DNA of 64,000 nucleotides from Paraliobacillus zengyii (GCF_003268595.1 NZ_CP029797.1:765501-829500); one strand, 5' to 3'; counted from the stretch's first letter, positions 8,383-18,485 are shown. Numbers and translations are program-made. Notes: generated from the sequence alone by a model not told the origin.

Positions 8383-10681
8383 ATTTGTGCTTATGATCCG
8401 TTCTGTACTTTCCTGGTGTAATGCCTTCTATTTTTCTAAAGGAACGAATGAAGTTTTGAGAATTATTATATTGCAAGTTAGCAGCAATTTCTTTTACAGA
8501 TAAATTGGTCTCGACAAGCCATTCCTTTGCTTTGTTCAGACGATACATTAAAAGGTATTCACTAAAAGAACGCTTAGTTTCTTTTAGGAAAATATTACTC
8601 AAATAATTAGGGTTATAGTGAAGTTGTGCTGCAATTGAATCCAGTGAAATATCTTTGTCATAACTGTCTTGAATGATGTGAATTATTTTATCTGATAATG
8701 ACTTATTATCAGTTTTAGTACGTTTGTCTACTTTTTCAATTATGGGATGTACGAGTTGTTCTTTAAACCAATCTTGAATAGTTTGTAATGTTTTTAAATC
8801 GTAAATTTCCATTAAGAAAGGACGATTGTCCAATTCAACTATTTCTATACCTAATAATTGCTTTAGCTCCATTAAGTCATATAAAAACCGTGTGAGAATA
8901 ACATTATAATAATTATGGTGCATGTCACCATTTGAAATATATGCAAAAAAGTTATTTAGCTCAGTATTTGCTTTTGTTTTATCTGCTAGCTTAATAGCAT
9001 CAAATAGTTTGTACTTAATGTTAGAAGGATAGTCAATAAAAAATTGATAGTTTCTGTTTAAGTTATCATAAAAAATTATTGACTCTTTCCCGTGTTTTAT
9101 ACGATATTTAAGAGCTTCCTGGCTTTCATTGAAGGCTAATTTTGCTTGTATTAAGTCTGAAAAAGGGCGACTGATTCCGATACTAATAGATAAATGAAAA
9201 ATATTTTTAATTTCTTTTTGGACCAAAGCAGCTTGCTGGTTAATATAAAATGTATGTTCATTTTCTTTTTCAAAATCAGTAACTAGAACTGTCGCTTGTG
9301 TCTGATTAATAACAACAGGCGTTAAGCGGCTTTCTGAATCAATCAAATCTTCAAGGACGTTATTAATTGCAAACAACAAAAGGTCTGTATCACTTTTATT
9401 AAAAGTACTATTCTCAAAAGTATCAATTTGTAACGCGAAAACGCTTAGTTGCTTCCAAGATTGTTTGTAATTAAATGATGTCAGTTTAATTGGAATTTCA
9501 TGATTACCTACTTTACCTTGCAACAATCGTATAATGAATAATTGTTTTAATTGATTTACCTGTCTTTGCATTTTGTTTTCCAAGTCATTATTTTTACTTA
9601 ACAACTGGTTAATATGTGATTCAATTAATTCAAATTCATTATGTTTTGTTTTCTTCATGTCGCTTTTATCAGGATTGGAATTTCGAACAAGTTCTTGGAT
9701 GTGACGGATTGGTTTATAAATGTTTCTACTCCCCAATATAGAAAATGTCAGAGTAAGACAAAGAAGAATGGAACATATGACTATTGTTAACCATCGAATC
9801 GAGCTTAATTTACTGTTTAAGTCACTAATTTTCACAAAGGATAAGTAGGTCCAGTCGTTATACTCTGAAGTTCGATAGGTGACTTTATAATCGATACCAT
9901 CAATTTCATTATTAAATTGACCATCCTCAGATGAATTATTTATTTTAGAAATAATAGTTTCAGGAATTTCAAAGTTATTTCCAATATATCCAGGATTACT
10001 GTGAGCGATTATTTTGTTTGAATCATCAACTATTACAAAGGATTCTGAATCGATTTTTTCTGCCATAATATTGGTTAAGGAACAACTTGGAATAAAGACA
10101 ACGACCATTCCAGTTTTATTAGACTGTAGTAAAGGTAGTTTTTTCACTAGATTTATATAGTGAGAACAACTATTCTGGACATTATTTTTAACGACAATCG
10201 AATCAAACTCTTCAAGCAACCAGGAAGATTTATCAGGTAATGACATATATTTTATATACATAGCATCGTTCTCTTCTTTACTAATAAAGGAAAGACCATT
10301 ATTGTTTATTAACCAGTTGTTCTCAAAACTAACTAAAACGATATCTTCAATACCTGTATCTAATGTTTGTATATGATTCAGGTCACTTTTGATTGTTTGA
10401 TAATTATAGAATACCTCAGCAGACATTTCTTCTCTAATAAATTGTTGGGTTTGTGAAGTTCTAACGAAATAAGTGACCGAGTGATCAATATTTTTTAGAA
10501 CTTGCTCTACATTTGTTTGGATTTGATAAACATTTTGTACTTTCTCCTGTGTGGAATACTCTTGAATGGCTTCAGCTGATTTCCAAAAAGAAAGTGAACC
10601 TGTAATAATGACAGGAACTGTGCTCAGTATGATGAATAAGATTATTAATTTATAATAATGCTGTATAACTCCTTTTTTCAT
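8381..10681 (-). CDS. YesS-like transmembrane AraC-family transcriptional regulator
   Basis: 766-residue regulator with one transmembrane segment near residues 10-30, an extracellular Cache-like sensor region (about 31-290), a second segment (about 295-315), a cytoplasmic linker, and a C-terminal AraC double helix-turn-helix (about 665-765: ISLDSIAAQLHYNPNYLSNI and SVKEIAANLQYNNSQNFIRS). Size and layout match Bacillus subtilis YesS, which controls rhamnogalacturonan genes. The start at 10681 follows GGGGAG by 9 bp; a TTG just before it is less likely. It probably senses an extracellular oligosaccharide and switches on the neighbouring ABC importer and degradation genes (inference). Confidence 0.85.
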   Translation of the reverse strand: MKKGVIQHYYKLIILFIILSTVPVIITGSLSFWKSAEAIQEYSTQEKVQNVYQIQTNVEQVLKNIDHSVTYFVRTSQTQQFIREEMSAEVFYNYQTIKSDLNHIQTLDTGIEDIVLVSFENNWLINNNGLSFISKEENDAMYIKYMSLPDKSSWLLEEFDSIVVKNNVQNSCSHYINLVKKLPLLQSNKTGMVVVFIPSCSLTNIMAEKIDSESFVIVDDSNKIIAHSNPGYIGNNFEIPETIISKINNSSEDGQFNNEIDGIDYKVTYRTSEYNDWTYLSFVKISDLNSKLSSIRWLTIVICSILLCLTLTFSILGSRNIYKPIRHIQELVRNSNPDKSDMKKTKHNEFELIESHINQLLSKNNDLENKMQRQVNQLKQLFIIRLLQGKVGNHEIPIKLTSFNYKQSWKQLSVFALQIDTFENSTFNKSDTDLLLFAINNVLEDLIDSESRLTPVVINQTQATVLVTDFEKENEHTFYINQQAALVQKEIKNIFHLSISIGISRPFSDLIQAKLAFNESQEALKYRIKHGKESIIFYDNLNRNYQFFIDYPSNIKYKLFDAIKLADKTKANTELNNFFAYISNGDMHHNYYNVILTRFLYDLMELKQLLGIEIVELDNRPFLMEIYDLKTLQTIQDWFKEQLVHPIIEKVDKRTKTDNKSLSDKIIHIIQDSYDKDISLDSIAAQLHYNPNYLSNIFLKETKRSFSEYLLMYRLNKAKEWLVETNLSVKEIAANLQYNNSQNFIRSFRKIEGITPGKYRTDHKHK

Positions 10682-10742
10682 CAAATCGACTCCCCAACAT
10701 GATTTATATAAATTTTGAAGTAAGTTTCCATGACAACTTTAT

Positions 10743-11393
10743 TTACACAGATATATTTGAATCGATTTGAGAGCGCTGCTTCTTTATTAAATTGTTAAAG
10801 GATAGATTGGCAAAGTACATAGTAATATAAGCGCTTACACTAAAACTAAAAAATAAAGTGATACCAGGTACTTTCATAGATGAGTAATAAATGCTTGATA
10901 ATGCTATTAAAATTGCAATAGTATAAAGAATATTAGTGGCACCAATCATGATGGAATAAGTAATATATCTTCGAATAGATAAATTATAATGTACATAAAC
11001 CGGCGCTATAAAAACAACTAGGATGAGATATAGAAAACTAGCTATAAATAAGATACCTAAAAATATGTTGTAATAACCACTATCCCTCATAAAACCTGTA
11101 AAACGTATGTCAATAAATAAAAGTGAACCTAATATAACAATTATAGCCATGATCCAGTTCGTTTTTAAGAATTCCTTTTTATAAGTAAAAATAAAAGTTT
11201 GAAATATTGGAATATCATCTTCTTTCAGAATCCATTTCCTAACAACAGTAAACATACTGATGGTTGCAGGCATGATTCCGAATACTACTAAACCAAGAAT
11301 CGTCGCAACTATCCAAAGCAAATTAAGGTAAGCCAAACGACTTATTATCACACTCATTCTATAAAATGCTCCCCATAATCCTTTCAATTCCAT
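10743..11393 (-). CDS. DUF624 (YesL-like) membrane protein
   Basis: 216-residue integral membrane protein with about five hydrophobic segments. The opening region (MELKGLWGAFYRMSVIISRL, then LNLLWIVATILGLVVFGIMP) is typical of DUF624/YesL proteins. In Bacillus these are encoded next to Yes/Yte/Lpl-type sugar ABC importers and two-component or YesS-type regulators; their biochemical role is unknown. It is transcribed before the YesS-like gene with a 61-bp gap and probably co-transcribed with it. GAGGGA precedes the ATG. A cre-like sequence lies at 10826-10839. Confidence 0.8.
   Translation of the reverse strand: MELKGLWGAFYRMSVIISRLAYLNLLWIVATILGLVVFGIMPATISMFTVVRKWILKEDDIPIFQTFIFTYKKEFLKTNWIMAIIVILGSLLFIDIRFTGFMRDSGYYNIFLGILFIASFLYLILVVFIAPVYVHYNLSIRRYITYSIMIGATNILYTIAILIALSSIYYSSMKVPGITLFFSFSVSAYITMYFANLSFNNLIKKQRSQIDSNISV
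10826..10839. promoter_or_regulatory. Candidate cre (CcpA) site inside the DUF624 gene
   Basis: TATAAGCGCTTACA differs from the cre consensus TGWAAGCGCTTWCA at one base. It is inside coding sequence near the 3' end of the DUF624 gene and upstream of the regulator gene. Carbon catabolite control of a pectin regulator would make sense, but no binding data are implied. Confidence 0.35.
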
Positions 11394-11634
11394 ATTAATC
11401 CCTCATTAATTAAGATATTTAATTTCCATTTTATTATAACATGAATGTATAATAATGTAAGAAAGTAATAATAATCATTAGATTAGATATTAATCTATTT
11501 AATTATATATAATGATTACTATGAAAATAAATCCAAAATATTTGTTCAATATAACAATTTAATGTTTGGATTTTTAGATGCAGTGAATTTTATTGAATTG
11601 CTAAAACGTTTTCTCGAAAGGATGATTTTGTAAC

Positions 11635-11682
11635 AATTATTACGGATGCAACTTATAATTATATTTTAGGATAGTTAGATAT
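11635..11682 (+). pseudogene. Remnant of a solute-binding protein 3' end
   Basis: These 48 bases match 13395-13442, near the 3' end of the intact solute-binding protein gene downstream, at 44 positions. In the same reading frame the protein IITDATYQYILGQLD becomes IITDATYNYILG-stop-LD. No flanking similarity is obvious beyond a few bases. The rest of the 600-bp stretch 11394-12003 shows no gene I can support. This looks like the residue of a deleted duplicate gene or a small partial duplication. Confidence 0.6.
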
Positions 11683-12003
11683 CTATATTTAACTATCCAG
11701 TTATTGAAGGTATTAGGACATGAGAAAAAACTAGAAATATAATCAGCTATAAAAAATGGGTTGATTGTTTCCTCCATGACTGGATTATGATATCTAGGAA
11801 TAGAATAATCATTATGTAAGATACTTGATAATATAAAATATGTATTATGCAAAAATAAAAGGCTCAACCTTTTGAATAATGAGGTAATACTTGGGATTTC
11901 AAACGTTGTTATTTATATGTAATATTGATTATATACAATTTTTAACTTATGAAATAAGATTGGAGATGCAACAAATAATTGTATATCTATGGAGGTTAGT
12001 ACA

Positions 12004-13533
12004 ATGAGTATTTGGAGAAAGCTTGGTTTAGTCACATTGTTTTTAGTAGCAGTAGTAGTATTATTTGCATGCAATAATGAAAGCGCTTCCGAACAAGGTG
12101 GTGAAGAAGGATCAGATAACACCTCGGATACAGAAAATGGGACATATGAGTTTTCAATCATGGCGAATTTACACACACCTGAGGTGCCATCAGAAAAGGT
12201 ACTAGAAGAAATTGAGAAATTAACAAACACAGATATTGAGATGCAGTGGATTCCTGATAACAATTATGAAGATCGTTTAAACACTGCATTTGCAACGAAT
12301 ACTTTGCCAGAAGCGGTATTTTTGAAGAACCAAAGCACATTTGTCCAATTTAGGGATGCTATTCAGGATGATCAGTTCTGGGATCTAACGGAATTGATTG
12401 ATGAATACGAAAATTTAAGTAAATTAAAAGAAAATGTTGTAGATAATACAAGGGTTAACGGGAATGTTTATACATTATATCAAGGGCGACCTTTATCAAG
12501 ACAAGGTATAATTTATAGAAAAGACTGGGCGGATAACTTAGGACTAGAAGCGCCAACGACAACAGAAGAATTTTATGAAATGGCAAGAGCTTTTACTGAA
12601 GATGATCCTGATGGGAATGGAAAGGACGATACATTTGGGATAACTGACAGGAGTGATTTGATTTATGGAGCATTTAAAACTGTCTCTTCTTGGTTCGGTA
12701 CGCCTAACTATTGGGGAGAACAAGATGGAGAGTTGGCTCCTGAATTTATGTTTGATGAATACGTTGAAACAATGGATTTCTTTAAAGACCTACATGAAAA
12801 CGGATATATTAATCAAGATTTTCCTGTAACAAGTAAAATTGATCAACAAGAATTTATAAAAAATGGAACTGCTGGTATTTACGTAGGTTCCATGGGTGAC
12901 GTAGGCAGTCTTTATGATGATGCAGTTGCGATTAATCCTGATCTTGAATATGATGTCCAAAATCATATAGCAGGTCCAGATGGTGAATTTGGAATATGGT
13001 CAATTCCTGGTTATGGTAACTTGGTTATGTTTCCTAAAAGCGCAATCGAAACAGAAGAAGAGTTGAAGAAAATCTTGGGCTTTTTCGATCAGTTTATGTC
13101 ACCAGAAGTTATGAACTTAGCTTATTGGGGAATTGAAGGTGAGCATTATGAAGTGACTGATGGAAGTGCGCTTCCTGTGGATGATGCATCATTATTTGAA
13201 CGAGAAGTTAAACCATATCAGTCAATTGAAATTGGTGAACCTGCAACAAATGGCCGTTATGAAGGTGCATTTGATTATGATGTCAAAGCTAAGTCAGAGG
13301 AATTAAATTTAGATAATGAAAAGTATCTAATTGATGATCCTACTGTTCCGTTATACTCTGAGACATTTGCTCAAGACGGCGCTAGATTGCAGCAAATTAT
13401 TACAGATGCAACTTATCAGTATATTTTAGGACAGTTAGATATGGACGGCTTTAACGATGCAGTTGAAAATTGGAAGTCACAAGGTGGAGATAACATTATT
13501 ACTGAATATAATGCGGAGTATAGTGCGAATTAA
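12004..13533 (+). CDS. Solute-binding lipoprotein of a pectin-oligosaccharide ABC importer (LplA/YtcQ/YesO type)
   Basis: Family 1 extracellular solute-binding protein of 509 residues. The N-terminus is a lipoprotein signal, with a hydrophobic stretch ending in the lipobox LFAC and an acidic linker after the Cys. Motifs DPDGNGKDDTFGI and the long C-terminal domain are typical of the LplA-type binding proteins. The start at 12004 follows GGAGGT at 11991-11996; an in-frame ATG at 11989 overlaps that site and is rejected. The partner permeases are encoded after the pectinase gene at 18631-20511. No ATPase is present; these importers often share an MsmX-type ATPase encoded elsewhere. Confidence 0.88.
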   Translation: MSIWRKLGLVTLFLVAVVVLFACNNESASEQGGEEGSDNTSDTENGTYEFSIMANLHTPEVPSEKVLEEIEKLTNTDIEMQWIPDNNYEDRLNTAFATNTLPEAVFLKNQSTFVQFRDAIQDDQFWDLTELIDEYENLSKLKENVVDNTRVNGNVYTLYQGRPLSRQGIIYRKDWADNLGLEAPTTTEEFYEMARAFTEDDPDGNGKDDTFGITDRSDLIYGAFKTVSSWFGTPNYWGEQDGELAPEFMFDEYVETMDFFKDLHENGYINQDFPVTSKIDQQEFIKNGTAGIYVGSMGDVGSLYDDAVAINPDLEYDVQNHIAGPDGEFGIWSIPGYGNLVMFPKSAIETEEELKKILGFFDQFMSPEVMNLAYWGIEGEHYEVTDGSALPVDDASLFEREVKPYQSIEIGEPATNGRYEGAFDYDVKAKSEELNLDNEKYLIDDPTVPLYSETFAQDGARLQQIITDATYQYILGQLDMDGFNDAVENWKSQGGDNIITEYNAEYSAN

Positions 13534-13570
13534 CCTTGTAATTTACTTTATGGCGAAATAAGTTTTTGGA

Positions 13571-13612
13571 GTGCCTGGTTCCTTCGATTTAATAAGGAGG
13601 CAGGCATTTTAT
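13571..13612 (+). terminator. Terminator after the solute-binding protein gene
   Basis: Stem TGCCTGGTTCCTT (13572-13584) pairs with AAGGAGGCAGGCA (13594-13606) with minor mismatch, followed by TTTTATTT. It probably limits read-through into the pectinase gene. The remaining 200 bp up to 13820 show nothing else I can support. Confidence 0.75.
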
Positions 13613-13819
13613 TTAATCGTGTTAATTATCATAAAAGATTTTAGTCTTTCTTCTACTTCAAAGCTATATACTTTCAATTGAAAGACGTTCACAACTACAT
13701 CGTGCTTAACATCTTTCCATCTAGAATTAGAGCATACATCATTTATGATTTTTTGTGCTAATAAAGCCAGTAATTGATGCTAATAGTTTAAAAAAGGTAG
13801 AAGGAAAGGTGAGAATTCT

Positions 13820-16800
13820 ATGAATGTAGTAGGTAAACGAATTGGCTATCTTGTAATAGTAGCAATGCTTTTGTTTATTTCTGTTTCTTCTGCAATACAG
13901 CCAGTAAAGGTACTTGCAAAAGACGTTGTTGTTTTTCAAACTGATTTTAACGATGATACAACTGGTGATATACCAAAAGATATTGATGTGACGGAAAGTG
14001 GGGGAACGGTTCGTGTTGTGGATCTTCCTGACGAAAATAATAAGAGCGCTTTTTTAAATGATATTAGTGATGCAACTAATGTTAGTATCAGTAAATCTTT
14101 TGAAGACTTAGAAGGTATAGTGACAGTAGAAATGGCATTTATGCAACCGACGTATACAAGCTCGACAAAGGTCATGAGGGTGAAAGGTGACGCAACGCCA
14201 GTTATTATTGAAACGAAGAATGGAAGTATAACTTATCGGACTGGTGATAACTATCAACCTTTAATAGAGTTAGTAGAAAACCAATGGTACAAAATAAAAG
14301 TGACTATTAATTTAGATACACAAAAGGCAGATGTCACTATTAATGATGAACTTTTATTAGAAGCGACTTCATTAAATGAAGCGGCGACGAAAGTGAACTT
14401 TATTGAGACTTTCACACCAAATAGTAGTACAGATGGGCACTATATCGATGATATCAATATTCAGGGATCCTCATCAGAAGAAGAAGAGGAACCAACAGAT
14501 CCAGAACCAACAGAACCAGAGGAAGATGGAATTAATGGAATTTATGAAGCTGAATATGCAGCGCTTAATGGGGCAATTGTGGATAATCAACATATTGGTT
14601 TTACGGGAATAGGTTTTGTTGATTACAATCCAAATGCTCCTGGTGGAAGTATCGAATGGAAAGTTGATGCTCCAGTAGACGGAGAGTACAATCTTGATTT
14701 TCGTTATGCACACGGTGGTACAGATTTACGTCCTGCAGAGATAATGGTTAATGGAAAGGTAGTGAATGAGGAACTAGTATTTGATTCAACTGGCGGCTTT
14801 GCAATATGGGATTATACATCAATTAAAGCAGAGTTAAAAGCTGGAGAGAATACCATTGTTGCAAAAGCTACAGGTGCTAGTGGAGGAGCAAATATTGATC
14901 ATTTAAAAATTTATATGGAAGTTGATGATATTTATGAAGCGGAAGAAGCAACATTAGAGCCTGACACAGTTATTGTTGATAATCAACATATTGGATTTAC
15001 TGGCACTGGCTTTATTGACTATAATCCAAATACACCTGGAAGTTGGGTTGAATGGACAGTCGATTTACCAATTGAAGGAGAGTATTACTTGGATTTTAGA
15101 TATGCTCATGGCGGAACAGATTTCCGTCCAGCTGAAATAATGGTAAATGGTGAAGTAGTTGAACCAGAATTAGCATTTGACCCATCTAATGGCTGGGCAA
15201 CTTGGGTTTATACTTCTACAAAAGCAAATTTAAAAACAGGTGAAAATACTATTCGTGCAACTGGTGTTGGTGCAAGTGGAGGAGCAAATATTGACCATTT
15301 GCGAATTCATAATAAAGATGAGGTAGATACCGAAGCACCAGTTGAGGTAGAAGATGCTGAAATAGCAGAAATCGTTAGTGGATTGGAATTGAAGAAACTG
15401 AAAGAGTTAGGAATGGTTGTTGATCAAACAGCTACTGATGAGCAATCGATTACTAGAATTGCCTTCATGTCTCTAATTAATGAAGCCTTTGGATACGTAG
15501 AAGAGGAGAAATTTAAAAACCTCAGTAACGATACACACGTTTGGGAAGTTTCTCTTGAAGAATGGTATTCTTATGTACTGAAAGTAGCAAAGCAGAAAGG
15601 ATATATGGACAGTCTAGTTGTGGATGGGAATATTAATCCTGATAAAGAGTTAACAAAACAGGAAGCTCAAGATATTATTGCTACTATTCAAGGAGAGTCA
15701 ACTAGTTCTGTCGGTGAAGATATATTGACATGGGGAGAAGCAAAAGAATTAGTAGAACCTCTTCGAGAAAGTAATAGTAGTGAACAAGTTAATATTGTTG
15801 GGGTTCATGCAGTAGCGACTAATCTTATGGTGGTAACGTTTGACGGCTACTTTGAAACATTTGATGTATCTGATCTTGATGTTGTTATTCCAACAAATGA
15901 GTGGGAGCTATTGTCGCCAGGTTTTAAAAATTTACGTATTGATAAAGCTGCTCAAGGAATCAATGAATTTGGGCAAACGGTAGTGGTCTTACGCAGTTTA
16001 GATGAGTGGGATGAATATGCGGAATATGAGCAACAAATAGAGGAAGTTAGATTTTCGGGTGATCTTGATCAAGCGATTGAAGAAGCAGATAATCTATTAA
16101 CTTGGCAAATGGACCACGGTGGTTGGACTAAAAATTGGCCGCAAATATACACACGCCCATGGGATGGTTTAGAGTCCCGTTCGGAATGGATAGAAGATGG
16201 TAAAGAATTAGGAACGATTGATAACAATGCCACAATTACAGAAATGTTATATCTTGCACAGGTGTATCAGGAAACAAAAGATTCAAAGTATCAAGACAGT
16301 TTAGAGAAAGCTTTGGATTTTCTATTTGAATTACAATATCCAACTGGCGGTTTTGCACAAGTATATCCAGCTAGAGGGAACTACTCTGACTATGTAACTT
16401 TTAATGATGAGGCAATGGTCAATGTTTTAGAATTAATGGATCTAGTAGCAGAACGCAAATATCCATTTGATTCTGATTTAATTAGTGATGAGTATCTTGT
16501 TAAAGTTAATAGTTCAATTGATTTAGCCGTTGATTATATTCTTCAAGCACAAATCGAAGTTGATGGAGTATTGACAGCATGGTGTGCGCAACATGACCCA
16601 ATCACATATGAAGCAAAAGAAGCTCGCTCATATGAACATCCATCCATTTCTGGTCAGGAGTCAGTCGGCATTATTCGTTATCTAATGTCTAGGCCGCAAA
16701 CAGTGAGAATTAATCAATCGGTTAAAGCAGCATTAGAATGGTTAGATGAAGTGAAACTTGAGAACACGCGTTATATTAGTGGGGATCCGAATGATGAATA

Positions 16801-18391
16801 CTTTGTAGAAGATACAAATTCGACAGCTTGGTATCGTTTTTATGAAATTGGAACGAATAAACCAATCTTTTCAGGTCGAGATGGTGTTATTAAATATGAC
16901 ATTATGGAGATAGAAGAAGAGAGACGTAATGGCTATTCTTGGGGTGGTCATTGGGGAACATCGTTACTAGATATTGCACAGCAAACTGGTAATTACACAA
17001 ATAAAGTATTTGTTCAAGTGGCTGAAACGAAGTCAGTTGACACATTTGGTAGAACATTAGCCGAAGGAAATGTAAAGGAGTTGGAGGGACAAATGAAGAG
17101 TTTAGCCGAAATTGATAGCACAATTACAGTGGCACAAGATGGAAGTGGAGATTATGATACAGTGCAATCTGCAATTGACGCTGTACCTAGTAACAACAGT
17201 CAAACTGTAATGATATATGTAAAAAATGGGACGTATAAAGAAGTTATTACTGTTCCAGCTAATAAACCTTTCATTACATTAATTGGAGAAGACGAAAAAG
17301 AAACGGTTATCACGTATGATAATTATGCTGGTAGAGATAACGGAGTAGGTGGCACTCTTGGCACAAGTGGCAGTGCAAGTGCATACCTTCGTGCTGATGA
17401 TCTGATTGTAGAAAATATAACATTTGAAAATTCTTTTGATGAAACAACAGATACTACTGGAACACAAGCGGTTGCGTTATACGCAAGTGGAGATCGACTT
17501 TATTTTAAAAATGTAAGTTTTATTGGCAATCAAGATACATTGTATGTAAATGCTGGTACGCATTATTATGACAATGTTTATGTGGAAGGAGATGTAGACT
17601 TTATTTTTGGAGCCGCTAGAGTAGTATTTGCTAATTCAGTGATACATTCCTTTGATAGGGGCTCTGAGTCTACAAATGGATATGTTACCGCAGCTAGTAC
17701 TCTGATTTCAGATGAGTATGGCATGATGATTATGAATAGTAAATTAACTAGTGATGCAGCAGCCGGTACGGTTTATCTAGGAAGACCGTGGCCATCCGGT
17801 GGAAATCCCAATGCAATTGGAAGTGTTTTGATTAAAAATAGTGAACTGGGCGCACATATCAATCCAGATGGATGGACATCAATGAGTGGTTTGCAACCTG
17901 AAGATGCGCGATTATTTGAATATAAAAATACTGGTCCAGGCGCTGTAGTAAATGACTCCAGAAGACAACTAACAGATGAAGAGGCAGCTGAGTGGACAGT
18001 TGAAAATGTATTGAAAGGTTGGAATCCAGTTCCAGATCAAGAGGAACCGGAAGATAATCCTGATGTGGAACAACCAGAAGATGATCCTATTGATGAAAAT
18101 GAAGAACTGGAAGAGAAGGAAGATGAAGCCGTAGATGAAAATCAGCAAGACATAGAAGATAATGAATCTAGTCAGGGTGAAGATTTAGAAAAGGAAAAAC
18201 AAGAAAGTGCAGTCACTGATAATAACATAGAAGATATTAATTCAAGTGACAAGAATGAAGAAGAAATAAAAGATTCAAAATCTTTGCCAGAAACCGCAAC
18301 ATCGATGTTTAATTGGTTATTGATTGGACTCGTTACATTATTCGCTGGTGTAGTTTTGTATAAGTTGAATCGTAGGAATAAACTAAATTAA
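13820..18391 (+). CDS. Cell-wall-anchored multidomain pectinase: CBM35-like x2, PL10 pectate lyase, CE8 pectin methylesterase
   Basis: 1523-residue secreted enzyme. Order: signal peptide (1-33, cut after VLA); laminin-G-like domain (about 34-215); acidic Pro/Glu linker; two tandem CBM35/CBM6-like repeats (about 238-366 and 370-498, both with VDNQHIGFTG and FRYAHGGTD); an SLH-like helical region (about 510-627); a beta domain; a PL10 pectate lyase (about 746-1060, motifs GGWTKNWP, TIDNNAT and YEIGTNKPIFSGRDG with the catalytic Arg); a CE8 pectin methylesterase (about 1101-1403, GNQDTLY, DFIFGA and YLGRPW); a long Glu/Asp-rich spacer; and the sorting signal LPETA (1489-1493) with a hydrophobic helix and NRR tail. 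Methylesterase and lyase in one chain would demethylate and then cleave pectin at the cell surface. Confidence 0.92.
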   Translation: MNVVGKRIGYLVIVAMLLFISVSSAIQPVKVLAKDVVVFQTDFNDDTTGDIPKDIDVTESGGTVRVVDLPDENNKSAFLNDISDATNVSISKSFEDLEGIVTVEMAFMQPTYTSSTKVMRVKGDATPVIIETKNGSITYRTGDNYQPLIELVENQWYKIKVTINLDTQKADVTINDELLLEATSLNEAATKVNFIETFTPNSSTDGHYIDDINIQGSSSEEEEEPTDPEPTEPEEDGINGIYEAEYAALNGAIVDNQHIGFTGIGFVDYNPNAPGGSIEWKVDAPVDGEYNLDFRYAHGGTDLRPAEIMVNGKVVNEELVFDSTGGFAIWDYTSIKAELKAGENTIVAKATGASGGANIDHLKIYMEVDDIYEAEEATLEPDTVIVDNQHIGFTGTGFIDYNPNTPGSWVEWTVDLPIEGEYYLDFRYAHGGTDFRPAEIMVNGEVVEPELAFDPSNGWATWVYTSTKANLKTGENTIRATGVGASGGANIDHLRIHNKDEVDTEAPVEVEDAEIAEIVSGLELKKLKELGMVVDQTATDEQSITRIAFMSLINEAFGYVEEEKFKNLSNDTHVWEVSLEEWYSYVLKVAKQKGYMDSLVVDGNINPDKELTKQEAQDIIATIQGESTSSVGEDILTWGEAKELVEPLRESNSSEQVNIVGVHAVATNLMVVTFDGYFETFDVSDLDVVIPTNEWELLSPGFKNLRIDKAAQGINEFGQTVVVLRSLDEWDEYAEYEQQIEEVRFSGDLDQAIEEADNLLTWQMDHGGWTKNWPQIYTRPWDGLESRSEWIEDGKELGTIDNNATITEMLYLAQVYQETKDSKYQDSLEKALDFLFELQYPTGGFAQVYPARGNYSDYVTFNDEAMVNVLELMDLVAERKYPFDSDLISDEYLVKVNSSIDLAVDYILQAQIEVDGVLTAWCAQHDPITYEAKEARSYEHPSISGQESVGIIRYLMSRPQTVRINQSVKAALEWLDEVKLENTRYISGDPNDEYFVEDTNSTAWYRFYEIGTNKPIFSGRDGVIKYDIMEIEEERRNGYSWGGHWGTSLLDIAQQTGNYTNKVFVQVAETKSVDTFGRTLAEGNVKELEGQMKSLAEIDSTITVAQDGSGDYDTVQSAIDAVPSNNSQTVMIYVKNGTYKEVITVPANKPFITLIGEDEKETVITYDNYAGRDNGVGGTLGTSGSASAYLRADDLIVENITFENSFDETTDTTGTQAVALYASGDRLYFKNVSFIGNQDTLYVNAGTHYYDNVYVEGDVDFIFGAARVVFANSVIHSFDRGSESTNGYVTAASTLISDEYGMMIMNSKLTSDAAAGTVYLGRPWPSGGNPNAIGSVLIKNSELGAHINPDGWTSMSGLQPEDARLFEYKNTGPGAVVNDSRRQLTDEEAAEWTVENVLKGWNPVPDQEEPEDNPDVEQPEDDPIDENEELEEKEDEAVDENQQDIEDNESSQGEDLEKEKQESAVTDNNIEDINSSDKNEEEIKDSKSLPETATSMFNWLLIGLVTLFAGVVLYKLNRRNKLN

Positions 18392-18396
18392 TTATT

Positions 18397-18430
18397 AAGG
18401 AGCATTCACACATATGAATGCTCCTTTTAA
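18397..18430 (+). terminator. Terminator after the pectinase gene
   Basis: Perfect stem AAGGAGCATTCA (18397-18408) / TGAATGCTCCTT (18415-18426), six-base loop, then TTTT. It separates the wall enzyme from the permease genes, so the latter may have their own promoter. Confidence 0.8.
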
Positions 18431-18448
18431 AGTAACGACCTATAACCA

Positions 18449-18485
18449 ACGTGAATATAGGATAATCATTATCTTATATTCACGT
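18449..18485. repeat. Inverted repeat upstream of the permease operon
   Basis: ACGTGAATATAGGATA (18449-18464) pairs with TATCTTATATTCACGT (18470-18485), with a single G-T wobble. No T-run follows, so it is not a standard terminator. It may be a regulator site or an mRNA-stabilising hairpin before the permease genes; function is unknown. Confidence 0.55.

Noticed and set aside
11640..11867. 75-residue open frame on the minus strand
   Set aside because: No ribosome binding site, odd composition, and it overlaps the binding-protein remnant on the plus strand.
13739..13939. Minus-strand frame at the start of the pectinase gene
   Set aside because: It overlaps the signal peptide coding region and has no plausible start signals.
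14403..14713. Overlapping short frames in both strands around 14.4-14.7 kb
   Set aside because: They are shadows of the acidic linker and first CBM-like repeat of the pectinase.
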